Shown here: positions 1 through 6,255 of the stretch, piece after piece
Layout of the letters: each line of letters opens with the position of its first letter
How positions within the stretch are numbered: position 1 is the stretch's first letter
Assembly (NCBI GenBank): GCA_016201645.1
Contig: JACQCL010000120.1
Location: 1 to 7,908 of the forward strand
Length of the DNA: 7,908 bases
From: Candidatus Rokuibacteriota bacterium
Lineage (GTDB): Bacteria; Methylomirabilota; Methylomirabilia; Rokubacteriales; CSP1-6
Direction: 5' to 3'
Made by a program: the position numbers and the translations under genes
Notes under the pieces: model-generated
Database searches by the model: none
What the model was told of the DNA's origin: nothing
Seen by the model: the letters and a program-made list of their open reading frames with translations, nothing else

Positions 1-937
1 AGGCGGTGGACTGCTGGACCGTGTTGGCGCTGCGCGAGAGCCGCCTGACCGGGCCGTAGAGCATGATCACCGCGGCGGTGAACGAGAAGAAGGTTCCCGG
101 CGTCATGTGCCCCTGGATGACCTGATAGCCGCCGTACCAGAGGGCGCTCATGATCCCCAGCGCTCCCAGGATCTCCATGAGCGGCTCCGTGATCTCGTCC
201 GCCCGGACGTTCTTCAGCGAGAGGTCGAGGAGCCGGCGGTTGACCCGGTCGAAGCGCTCCTGCTCGTGATCCTCGCGCCCGAAGGCCTTGACGATCTTGG
301 TGCCGGCGAAGGATTCCTGGAGGATGATGTTGAGTTCCGCGATCTTTTCCTGCGCCCGCCTGTTGATCTTGTAGAGCTTCTTGCCGATGATCCGGACCAG
401 GACCGCCACGAACGGGAACGCGACCAGCGCGAGGAGCGCGAGGATCCACTCGCGGATGAACATCACCGCGACCAGGGCGACGATCGTGCCGACCTGGCGG
501 ATCGCCATGACCAACACCTGGGACGAGAGCCGGGCCAGCCGCCCCACATCCACGATCACGCGCGACATGAGCTCTGCCGAGTGGAGGTCGGCGAAGAAGG
601 ACAGGGGCATCCCCTGAATGTGAGTGTAGAGGTCGCGGCGGATCTTGGCGATGATGCGCTCGCCCACGGCCGCCATGAGGTAGGACTGGAGGTACCGCGC
701 GATGCCTTTCACCACGTACACGCCGAGGAGCGCCAACGGTAGGAGCTTGAGCATCAGCATGTCGTGGCGGATGAAGATGTCGTCCATCGCGGGCTTCACC
801 AGCCAGGCAATGGCGCCGTCCATGGCGGAGACGCCGAGCGCCAGGACCGTGCCGATCAAGAGCCACCCGATGTGCGGCCTGGTGTAGGGCCAGAGGCGGG
901 CGTAGATGTGGCCGGCAAGCGCCTTCATGCGAGGCAT
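1..937 (-). CDS. MsbA-like ABC exporter, transmembrane domain (partial, runs off left edge)
   Basis: This gene has no stop codon in the window. The first 312 codons are read leftward from ATG at 937. The protein is an ABC exporter membrane domain of the MsbA/lipid flippase type, expected in the inner membrane to flip lipid A-like or other (glyco)lipids using ATP. Visible features are a hydrophobic TM1 (about residues 22-48) and TM2 (about 62-90). A family-typical block follows at about 92-133 (VGERIIAKIRRDLY, then PLSFFADLHSAELMSRV). TM3/TM4 lie at about 143-183, the coupling-helix block ESFAGTKIVKAFGRE at 208-222, and further hydrophobic helices at about 252-295. The nucleotide-binding domain with Walker motifs should lie beyond the edge, so ATPase competence cannot be judged. 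The start lies 4 bp after the glycosyltransferase stop and has no clear Shine-Dalgarno, so translation is probably coupled. ATG at 928 is an alternative start. The family call is secure; the exact substrate is inferred from context. Confidence 0.88.
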   Translation of the reverse strand, partial: MPRMKALAGHIYARLWPYTRPHIGWLLIGTVLALGVSAMDGAIAWLVKPAMDDIFIRHDMLMLKLLPLALLGVYVVKGIARYLQSYLMAAVGERIIAKIRRDLYTHIQGMPLSFFADLHSAELMSRVIVDVGRLARLSSQVLVMAIRQVGTIVALVAVMFIREWILALLALVAFPFVAVLVRIIGKKLYKINRRAQEKIAELNIILQESFAGTKIVKAFGREDHEQERFDRVNRRLLDLSLKNVRADEITEPLMEILGALGIMSALWYGGYQVIQGHMTPGTFFSFTAAVIMLYGPVRRLSRSANTVQQSTA

Positions 938-941
938 TGTC

Positions 942-2072
942 TCACAGTCGGGTGCGCCCGGCGTAGTTCGCCAGCAGGCGCGCGTAGAGCGCCTCGGTCC
1001 GCTCCACCTTGACGCGCGTGGAGAACTGGGCCTCGACAAGCTTGCGGCCCGCCCGGGCCATCTCCTTGGCGTACGCCGGATTCTCGATCACCCGGAGAAT
1101 CGCCTGGGCCAGGGCGGCGGGGTTCCGCGGCGGCACCAGGAGTCCGGTCTTCCCGTCCATCACGAGCTCGGGGTTTCCCTCGATGTCGGTGCCGATCACC
1201 GGCGTCTCGACGGCGAGGGCTTCCCGCAGCGTGCCGGTGAGCCCGAGCCCTCGGTAGGAGGCATCCACGCAGCAGTCGCTCGCGGCGAGGATCTCGGGGA
1301 TATCCTCGCGGGCGAGGAAGACCGAGGTCACGTCGGCGATCCCCCGCGCCTCGGCCTTCTCGCGCAGGACCTTGGCCTTCGGCTCGTTCGCGCCGACGAA
1401 GAGGAGCCGGGCGCTCGGCGCCCGGACGGCCACCGTCCGCATCGCCTCCATCACGTCGTCGTTTCCCTTCCAGGACCGGGTCCCGATCTGGGTGATCAGG
1501 AAGTGGTCGGGGGCCAGGCCAAGCTCTCGCCGTATGCCACTGCCCTCGACGCCCGGGTGGAAGCGGTCGGTGTCTGTTCCCGAGTAGATCACCTCGATCT
1601 TCCCCTCCGGCACGCCGGCAGCGACGAGCCCGCGCTTGATGGACTCGCAGACTGCCACGATGGCGGTCACGCGTTTGGTCGTGTAGCCGAGCCGGTTGAA
1701 CGGATCGAGCGGGAAGCTCACGCCGCGGTTGAGCACCAGCGCGGGGATCTTCACGAAGAGCCCGGCCAGGATCGCCAGAGTCCGGCCCTTGCCTTTTTGC
1801 GCGTGAACCACCTGGATGCGGTGGGTCCGGAGAATCCTCACGAGCTGACGCACCGACTTGAGATCCACCTCCGACGCCATCGGGAGCGCGTAGTGGGTGA
1901 TGCCGGCCTCGCGGGTCTTGGCCGCCCAGATCTCGCTGGGGCGCGTCGCCACGACCACGTGGTGGCCGCGGTCGCGCAGGCCGAGAATCAGCTCGCGGAG
2001 CTGGATCGCTGCGCCGGTGAAATAGTCCTCTTTCGGGTAGAGCTGAAGAATCCTGAGCGGCTCACCGCTCAC
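942..2072 (-). CDS. GT4-like (GT-B fold) glycosyltransferase
   Basis: A 376-residue protein with the layout of a GT-B glycosyltransferase, GT4/group 1 family, which moves a sugar from a nucleotide donor to an acceptor, probably at the cytoplasmic face of the membrane. The N-terminal Rossmann half starts at LRILQLYP (6-13), has the glycine-containing loop FTGAAIQLREL (18-28), and GHHVVVATRP (36-45). The C-terminal donor-binding half has IGTRSWKGNDDVMEAM (196-211; R199 and K202 fit the basic donor-phosphate pair) and LLFVGA (223-228). It continues with TGTLREALAVETPVIGTDIEGNPELV (279-304), then DGKTGLLVPP (306-315). The usual first Glu of the EX7E motif is Leu276, whereas Glu284 is kept. The start is GTG at 2072. 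It overlaps the upstream aminotransferase stop as GTGA, so the two are translationally coupled. Sugar donor and acceptor cannot be read from the sequence; the neighbours suggest a surface glycolipid or polysaccharide. Confidence 0.87.
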   Translation of the reverse strand: MSGEPLRILQLYPKEDYFTGAAIQLRELILGLRDRGHHVVVATRPSEIWAAKTREAGITHYALPMASEVDLKSVRQLVRILRTHRIQVVHAQKGKGRTLAILAGLFVKIPALVLNRGVSFPLDPFNRLGYTTKRVTAIVAVCESIKRGLVAAGVPEGKIEVIYSGTDTDRFHPGVEGSGIRRELGLAPDHFLITQIGTRSWKGNDDVMEAMRTVAVRAPSARLLFVGANEPKAKVLREKAEARGIADVTSVFLAREDIPEILAASDCCVDASYRGLGLTGTLREALAVETPVIGTDIEGNPELVMDGKTGLLVPPRNPAALAQAILRVIENPAYAKEMARAGRKLVEAQFSTRVKVERTEALYARLLANYAGRTRL

Positions 2073-3148
2073 CTGGAGAAGAACTCCCTCACCGCGGCCG
2101 TGACCTGATCGATCTCCGCCTCCGTGTGGCCGGCCGAGATCGGGAGGGTGAGAATCTCCCTGACGATCCTTTCGGTGCGGGGCAGGGACGGAGCATTCAA
2201 GCTCTCCACCGCGGGCTGACGGTGGCAGGGGACGGGGTAGTGGATGCCCGTTTGGATCCCCCGCGCCTTGAGAAACGCGGCCAGCGCGTCCCGCCGGTCT
2301 GTCCGGATGACGTAGAGGTGGTAAACGTGACGCGCCCCCGGCTGCTCAGAAGGCAGCGCAATGGGCAAACCGGCAAGGCGCTCGGCGTAGCGGGAGGCAA
2401 GCTGCCGGCGTCGGTCGTTCATCTGGTCGAGACGCCGCAGGAGGACCCGGCCGACTGCCGCCTGGATCTCGTTGAACCGGAGGTTGAACCCCACCTCCGC
2501 GTGCACGTCTTTGTTGAGCCTGCCGTGGTCGCGGAGCCGGCGACAGCGAGCCGCGATCTCGTCATCGTCGGTCACGAGAATGCCGCCATCTCCCATCACG
2601 GTCAGGTTCTTCGAGGGGTAGAACGAGAAGGCGGCGGCCCGGCCGAAGGAGCCCACCTTCTTGCCCTGCCATGTCGCTCCGTGAGCCTGGCAGCAATCCT
2701 CCAGGATCCAGAGACCGAAGCGGGCCGCCAGCTCCTGGATCAGGGTGAGGTTCGCCGGATGGCCGTAGATGTGAACTGGCACGATGCCGACCGTCCGGGG
2801 CGTGACCTTGGCGGCGGCGTCCTTCGGGTCCAGCGTGTACGAGTCGTCCACGTCGAGAAAGACCGGGGTCGCCTCGGCGAAGCAGATCGCCTCCACCGTC
2901 GGGAACGCCGTGTGGGCCGGGACGAGCACCTCGTCGCCCGCCTTGACGCCAAACGCTTTGAGCGCCATCCAGAGAGCCGCCGTGCCCGAGGAGGTGAGCA
3001 CGGCGTGCTGGGCGCCGACGTACCGCGCGAAGTCCGCCTCGAATCCCCGGCACTCCGGGCCCAAGATGTACTGCCGGGAATCGATCGCAGCCAGCACCGC
3101 CCCCTTGATCTCGTCGTCCAGCGGGGGGCGGGAGAGCGGGATAGTCAT
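2069..3148 (-). CDS. DegT/DnrJ/EryC1/StrS family PLP-dependent sugar aminotransferase
   Basis: A 359-residue PLP enzyme of the family that transaminates keto-sugar nucleotides to make amino sugars for LPS, O-antigen or glycan synthesis. Motifs in order are IPLSRPPL near the N-terminus, the PLP-phosphate segment LTSSGTAALWMAL (51-63), DEVLVPAHTAFPT (72-84) and PVHIYGHPA (124-132). The cofactor-ring acid is Asp151 in LEDCCQAHGA. The Schiff-base lysine is Lys180 in FSFYPSKNLTVMGDGG, followed by NLRFNEIQAAVG (222-233) and GIHYPVPCHRQP (301-312). The length is normal for the family. An open frame extends upstream to 3328, but I set the start at ATG 3148. A perfect AAGGAGGT sits 8 bases before it, the family N-terminus begins there, and the longer version would overlap the flavin reductase. 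The stop overlaps the GTG of the glycosyltransferase. Substrate (for example a 3- or 4-keto-UDP/dTDP sugar) is not resolvable by eye. Confidence 0.93.
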   Translation of the reverse strand: MTIPLSRPPLDDEIKGAVLAAIDSRQYILGPECRGFEADFARYVGAQHAVLTSSGTAALWMALKAFGVKAGDEVLVPAHTAFPTVEAICFAEATPVFLDVDDSYTLDPKDAAAKVTPRTVGIVPVHIYGHPANLTLIQELAARFGLWILEDCCQAHGATWQGKKVGSFGRAAAFSFYPSKNLTVMGDGGILVTDDDEIAARCRRLRDHGRLNKDVHAEVGFNLRFNEIQAAVGRVLLRRLDQMNDRRRQLASRYAERLAGLPIALPSEQPGARHVYHLYVIRTDRRDALAAFLKARGIQTGIHYPVPCHRQPAVESLNAPSLPRTERIVREILTLPISAGHTEAEIDQVTAAVREFFSR

Positions 3149-3156
3149 GGAACGGG

Positions 3157-3164
3157 ACCTCCTT
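3157..3164 (-). promoter_or_regulatory. Strong Shine-Dalgarno for the sugar aminotransferase
   Basis: On the minus strand this reads AAGGAGGT, an 8-base perfect match to the anti-Shine-Dalgarno of 16S rRNA, with 8 bases between it and ATG 3148. It fixes the start of the aminotransferase. It also suggests independent, efficient ribosome loading after the 34-bp gap from the flavin reductase, unlike the coupled genes farther downstream. Confidence 0.9.
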
Positions 3165-3182
3165 CGGTGATGGTCGTGGTGG

Positions 3183-3671
3183 TCAGGGCGTGGGCGCCGA
3201 GTGAAGCCGGTTGTACTCGCCGCGAAAATACAGGAGCGGTTCCCCCGGCCGGGCCTGGGCGCTCTCGACCTCGCCCACGAAGATGGTGTGGTCGCCACCC
3301 GGGTAGGCGTGGACCGTTCGGCACTCAAGGTGAGCGAGCGCCTCGGGGAGGAGCGGCAGCCCGAGCCGGCCTAGCTGGTAGTCTGCGGCTGAGAACTTTT
3401 CCGGCTCCGACGCCGCGAATCGCCTGGAGAGAGCCTCGTGTTCCGCGGCTAGGACGTTAACCGCGAACCGATCGCTCGCACGGAGCGCGGGATAGGATTG
3501 GGCTTGGTGGTCCACGCAGACCAGCACTAGGGGGGGGTGGAGGGAGACGGACGTGAACGCGCTGACAGTGAGGCCAGCGGGACGCGCGTCTTTGTCCCAA
3601 GTGGTCACCACCGTCACCCCGCTGGCGAAATGGCTGAGGACGTGACGGAACTCCTCAGCGCCGATGCCCAT
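3183..3671 (-). CDS. Flavin reductase domain protein (NAD(P)H:FMN oxidoreductase-like)
   Basis: A 162-residue protein matching the stand-alone flavin reductase-like, FMN-binding split-barrel family. Members reduce FMN or FAD with NAD(P)H, often to supply reduced flavin to a separate monooxygenase; some bind flavin or heme tightly instead. The sequence shows EEFRHVLSHFASGVTVVTT (6-24), the flavin-binding block GLTVSAFTSVSLHPPLVLVCVD (33-54), FAVNVLAAEHEALSRRFA (69-86), GGDHTIFVGEV (125-135) and the terminal PLLYFRGEYNRL (145-156). The frame stays open to a TTG at 3725. ATG 3671 gives the usual family length and starts just before the conserved domain. It also lies about 20 bases downstream of a possible transcription start, while the TTG would fall inside the -35. 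The Shine-Dalgarno is weak. The gene heads the leftward operon, and no partner monooxygenase is visible in the window. Confidence 0.87.
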   Translation of the reverse strand: MGIGAEEFRHVLSHFASGVTVVTTWDKDARPAGLTVSAFTSVSLHPPLVLVCVDHQAQSYPALRASDRFAVNVLAAEHEALSRRFAASEPEKFSAADYQLGRLGLPLLPEALAHLECRTVHAYPGGDHTIFVGEVESAQARPGEPLLYFRGEYNRLHSAPTP

Positions 3672-3696
3672 AGAAGGTCCGTGAAAGCACCGTCTC

Positions 3697-3725
3697 TTTT
3701 TAGCAGGTCCCTCGGGGATTTGCAA
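3697..3725 (-). promoter_or_regulatory. Candidate sigma70 promoter for the leftward operon
   Basis: On the minus strand, TTGCAA (3725-3720, 4 of 6 consensus) is followed by 17 bp and TAAAAA (3702-3697, 4 of 6). Transcription would start near 3690, about 19 bases before ATG 3671 of the flavin reductase. The spacing is ideal but each box is mediocre, so this is a candidate only. Confidence 0.4.
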
Positions 3726-3771
3726 GTTCGAGATTGCTGAAATCGCTCGGCATGATAAGGGGTTGCGGTCC

Positions 3772-3800
3772 TTGACTCGGCGGTGGGCCCCTTCTATACT
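3772..3800 (+). promoter_or_regulatory. Sigma70-type promoter for the mrp operon
   Basis: TTGACT (3772-3777, 5 of 6 consensus) and TATACT (3795-3800, 5 of 6) are separated by exactly 17 bp. The AT-rich boxes stand out in a GC-rich background. Transcription should begin near 3807, leaving a leader of about 60 bases before ATG 3868. The promoter lies downstream of the most upstream in-frame start (TTG 3763), which argues against that start. Confidence 0.8.
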
Positions 3801-3867
3801 GAGGCTGGTTCTGAAGCTCCGAGTTCCCCTTTACCCGATGAACCCGACGACAGAGGACCCAAGCGCC

Positions 3868-4950
3868 ATGCCCCCCACCGAGGAAGCGGTCCTCGGGGCG
3901 CTGCGCGGCATCCAGGACCCGGACCTCCGCAAGGATATCGTCAGCCTCGGCTTGGTCAAGGACATGGCAATTCAGGGCGGGCAGGTCTCGTTCACGCTTG
4001 CCTTCACGAACCAGCCCGCGCTCGCAAAGGCCGAGATCCACAGCCAGGCGCGCAAGGTGGTCTCGCGGCTGCCCGGGGTGTCGGAAGTCAAGGTGGCGAT
4101 GGGATCCCCGGCCCAGGCGTCGAGCCGTCCCGGTTCCGGCGCCGAACCGCCCCGACAGGATCTCATTCCCGACGTGAAGCACACGATCGCGGTCTCGTCC
4201 GGGAAGGGCGGCGTGGGGAAGTCCACCGTCGCCGTCAATCTCGCCCTGGCGCTCCACGAGGCCGGAGCCACGGTGGGCCTCGTGGATGTGGACGTCTATG
4301 GCCCGGACATCCCGCTCATGATGGGGGCGCGCGGCAAGCCCGGGATGTTTGAAAACCGCATCATCCCCGTGGAGAGCTACGGGATCAAGCTCATCTCCAT
4401 CGGCTTCTTCGTCGCGCCGGGTGAGGCCATCGTCTGGCGGGGCCCCATGATCCACTCGGCCGTCCAGCAGTTTCTGAGAGACGTGCTCTGGGGCGAGCTC
4501 GACTACCTGGTCTTCGACATGCCGCCCGGCACCGGCGACGCTCAGCTCTCGCTCTCGCAGGTCATCCCGCTCTCGGGGGTCGTGATGGTGACGACCCCGC
4601 AGGACGTGGCGCTCTTGGATGTGCGGAAGGCGCTCGCCATGTTCAGGAAGCTGAACGTCCCGATCCTGGGGGTGGTGGAGAACATGAGCATCTTCGCCTG
4701 CCCCCACTGCGGAGCGGAGACTCCGATTTTCGGCGAAGGGGGAGGCAAGAAGATCGGCGAGGAGATGGGGGTGCCGGTCCTGGCGCAGATCCCTCTCGAC
4801 CCGGAAACCCGGAAGGGCGGCGACGAAGGGCAGCCGATTCTCCTGCGGAATCCGGATTCGGCACAGGCCGCGGCCTTCCGCAAGCTGGCGGCGGCCGTCG
4901 CCGACCGGGTCAGCACGCTTTCTGTTTTGAAGCTTCCGAGCATTCGTTAA
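3868..4950 (+). CDS. mrp: Mrp/ApbC-type iron-sulfur carrier P-loop ATPase
   Basis: A 360-residue cytoplasmic Mrp/NBP35 family protein that binds and transfers [4Fe-4S] clusters to apo-proteins in an ATP-dependent way. The N-terminal MIP18/DUF59-like domain (about 4-78) shows IQDPDLRKDIVSLGLVKD. A linker of about 25 residues, rich in Pro, Ser and Gly, follows. The SIMIBI ATPase domain has the deviant Walker A SGKGGVGKST (111-120), VDVDVYGPDIPLMMG (139-153), FDMPPGTGDAQLSLSQ (216-231) and TTPQDVAL (242-249). ENMSIFACPHCG (271-282) carries the cluster-bridging Cys278 and Cys281. The cysteine often seen in the DUF59 part is absent. I chose ATG 3868 because GAGGA (3853-3857) precedes it by 10 bases. 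ATG 3838 has no Shine-Dalgarno, and TTG 3763 lies upstream of the promoter. The LON-domain gene follows after one base, so the two are almost certainly cotranscribed. Confidence 0.95.
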   Translation: MPPTEEAVLGALRGIQDPDLRKDIVSLGLVKDMAIQGGQVSFTLAFTNQPALAKAEIHSQARKVVSRLPGVSEVKVAMGSPAQASSRPGSGAEPPRQDLIPDVKHTIAVSSGKGGVGKSTVAVNLALALHEAGATVGLVDVDVYGPDIPLMMGARGKPGMFENRIIPVESYGIKLISIGFFVAPGEAIVWRGPMIHSAVQQFLRDVLWGELDYLVFDMPPGTGDAQLSLSQVIPLSGVVMVTTPQDVALLDVRKALAMFRKLNVPILGVVENMSIFACPHCGAETPIFGEGGGKKIGEEMGVPVLAQIPLDPETRKGGDEGQPILLRNPDSAQAAAFRKLAAAVADRVSTLSVLKLPSIR

Positions 4951-4951
4951 A

Positions 4952-5566
4952 GTGGTCGTCCTCCCGATCTTCCCGCTCCCCGGGCTCACGTTCTTCCCTC
5001 ACACGCTCCTGCCTCTGCATATCTTCGAGACGCGTTACCGCGCGATGGTCTCGGACTCCCTGGCCCGCGACCGGCGCCTGGCCGTGGTGGGGCTCAAGCC
5101 CGGCTATGAGGCGACGTACGACGGCAAGCCCGCGGTGTACGGGGTCGCCGGGGCCGGCGAGATCATCCAGTGCGACCGGCTGGCCACGGGTCGCTTCAAC
5201 ATCCTGCTGCGCGGCGATTGCCGGATTCGGATCCATGCCGAGCTGCCGACCGACACCCTCTACCGAGTGGTGCGTGCGAGCGTCCTCGAGGACGAGATCC
5301 CCGAGGGACACGAGCCGCTCTCGCGGGAGACCCAGCGGGTGACCGCGGCGTGCATCGAGCTGTTGAAGGCTCAAGGCCAACTCTCTCCCCAGGTTGAAGA
5401 GGCTCTGCGCTCGGCCAGGGGTCCGGGTGTAGTGGCGGATCAGATTGCATCGGCCGTCATCCCGGACCCGGGGCTGAGGCAGGAGCTGCTGGAGACGCTC
5501 GACCTCCGCCGCCGGCTCGAGCGGTTGGCCGGCGCGCTGGACGACATGCTGCGCCAGGTCAGCTAA
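4952..5566 (+). CDS. Stand-alone LON substrate-binding (LAN) domain protein
   Basis: A 204-residue protein consisting of the Lon N-terminal/substrate-binding domain alone. The diagnostic start reads VLPIFPLPGLTFFPHTLLPLHIFETRYRAM (residues 3-32), then LAVVGLKPG (43-51) and the beta-rich block AGAGEIIQCDRLATGRFNILLRGDCRIRI (67-95). A helical, charged C-terminus follows (about 123-204, with DLRRRLERLAGALDDML near the end). There is no AAA+ module and no Ser-Lys protease domain, so it is not the Lon protease itself. Proteins of this architecture are common, but their role is poorly defined; recognition of unfolded substrates or an adaptor role is the usual inference. The start is GTG, one base after the mrp stop and without a Shine-Dalgarno, which points to translational coupling. 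The stop overlaps the next ATG as TAATG. Confidence 0.9.
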   Translation: MVVLPIFPLPGLTFFPHTLLPLHIFETRYRAMVSDSLARDRRLAVVGLKPGYEATYDGKPAVYGVAGAGEIIQCDRLATGRFNILLRGDCRIRIHAELPTDTLYRVVRASVLEDEIPEGHEPLSRETQRVTAACIELLKAQGQLSPQVEEALRSARGPGVVADQIASAVIPDPGLRQELLETLDLRRRLERLAGALDDMLRQVS

Positions 5567-6255
5567 TGCGCGCGGGCTGGCTCGCGCTCCTTGCCATCCT
5601 GCTCCTTCCCGTCGAGACAGAGGCGGCGGGATGGGGGTGGATGGGCGTCAGGATCCGCGATCTCTCGGAGCAGGAGATGGAGGAGATCTCACTCAGGCAC
5701 GGAATCCGGGAGGGGTACGGAGCGCTGATCGTCGAGGTACTGCCGGACACCCCCGCGGCCCGAACCGGTCTCAGGACCGGCGATCTCGTCGTGACCTTCA
5801 AGGATGCGCCGGTCGTGGACAGCCGCTCCCTCCAGCGGCTCGTGGGCGGAACGCCGGCGGGCCAAGAGGCGTTGCTCACTGTGCTCCGGGGGGACGAAGG
5901 GCGGCGTCGTCTTCGGATCCGAGTGGCGAGCATGCCGCCTGAGGTCGTGGCCGCGCGCGTTGCCGCCGAATTCGGTTTCCAGATGCGGGAGGCGCCCGCC
6001 GACGCCGGGGTCGGCGCCGGCCTGGCGAGCCCCCCGACGGTTGCCATCGTGCTCAAGGGGAGTCGGGCGGAGCAGGGCGGCCTCAAGATCGGTGACCTGA
6101 TCGTGGAAATCAACGGGCGTCCCGTCCTCTCCCGCCAGGCTGTGAGGGAGGCGCTCGTGGACACCACGCTCGACCAGCCGCTCCGGTTGGCCGTCAAGCG
6201 CGAGGGCGAGCGGGTCGGCCTTACGCTCGGCCCCGCGAGCCTGAGAGTTCCCTGA
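5566..6255 (+). CDS. Secreted or periplasmic tandem-PDZ protein without protease domain
   Basis: A 229-residue protein with an N-terminal signal peptide: Arg2, hydrophobic core WLALLAILLLPV at 5-16, probable cleavage after TEA or EAA near 20-21. Two PDZ domains follow. PDZ1 (about 25-120) has MGVRIRDLSEQEM, the carboxylate-binding loop region YGALIVEV and DTPAARTGLRTGDLVVTF. PDZ2 (about 135-222) has TVAIVLKGSRAEQGGLKIGDLIVEINGRPV. Both resemble the PDZ domains of HtrA/DegP proteases, but no trypsin-like domain or Ser-His-Asp triad is present, and the length leaves no room for one. It may be a periplasmic peptide-binding or adaptor protein; this is inference. ATG 5566 overlaps the LON-gene stop (TAATG), and AGG about 10 bases upstream is only a weak Shine-Dalgarno, so expression is probably tied to the two genes before it. 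No convincing intrinsic terminator follows the stop. Confidence 0.88.
   Translation: MRAGWLALLAILLLPVETEAAGWGWMGVRIRDLSEQEMEEISLRHGIREGYGALIVEVLPDTPAARTGLRTGDLVVTFKDAPVVDSRSLQRLVGGTPAGQEALLTVLRGDEGRRRLRIRVASMPPEVVAARVAAEFGFQMREAPADAGVGAGLASPPTVAIVLKGSRAEQGGLKIGDLIVEINGRPVLSRQAVREALVDTTLDQPLRLAVKREGERVGLTLGPASLRVP

Noticed and set aside
107..1012. Several plus-strand frames at the left end (211, 78, 61 and 82 codons)
   Set aside because: They are shadows of the MsbA-like gene, which reads open on the minus strand through the left edge and has convincing transmembrane and coupling-helix motifs.
3149..3328. N-terminal extension of the aminotransferase to 3328
   Set aside because: The added 60 residues are Arg/Ser/Thr-rich, resemble no family N-terminus, overlap the flavin reductase, and bypass a perfect Shine-Dalgarno at 3157-3164.
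906..3460. Long plus-strand open frames (400 and 444 codons) opposite the glycosyltransferase, aminotransferase and flavin reductase
   Set aside because: Their translations are low-complexity, rich in Arg, Asp, Glu, His, Gly and Pro and without recognisable domains. The minus-strand genes carry clear family motifs. GC-rich DNA produces such antisense frames routinely.
3763..3867. Upstream starts for Mrp at TTG 3763 or ATG 3838
   Set aside because: 3763 lies upstream of the strong promoter, so it would not be transcribed from it. 3838 has no Shine-Dalgarno and adds only ten non-conserved residues; it remains possible but less likely.
3700..4989. A 429-codon minus-strand frame opposite mrp
   Set aside because: Composition is antisense-like (runs of Arg, His, Asp), with no domain, and it would cover the mrp promoter. 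Mrp on the other strand is unambiguous.
4952..5566. Interpretation as a truncated Lon protease
   Set aside because: The domain is complete, ends naturally, and the next gene starts within its stop codon. Stand-alone LON-domain proteins are a known architecture, so this is not a broken gene.
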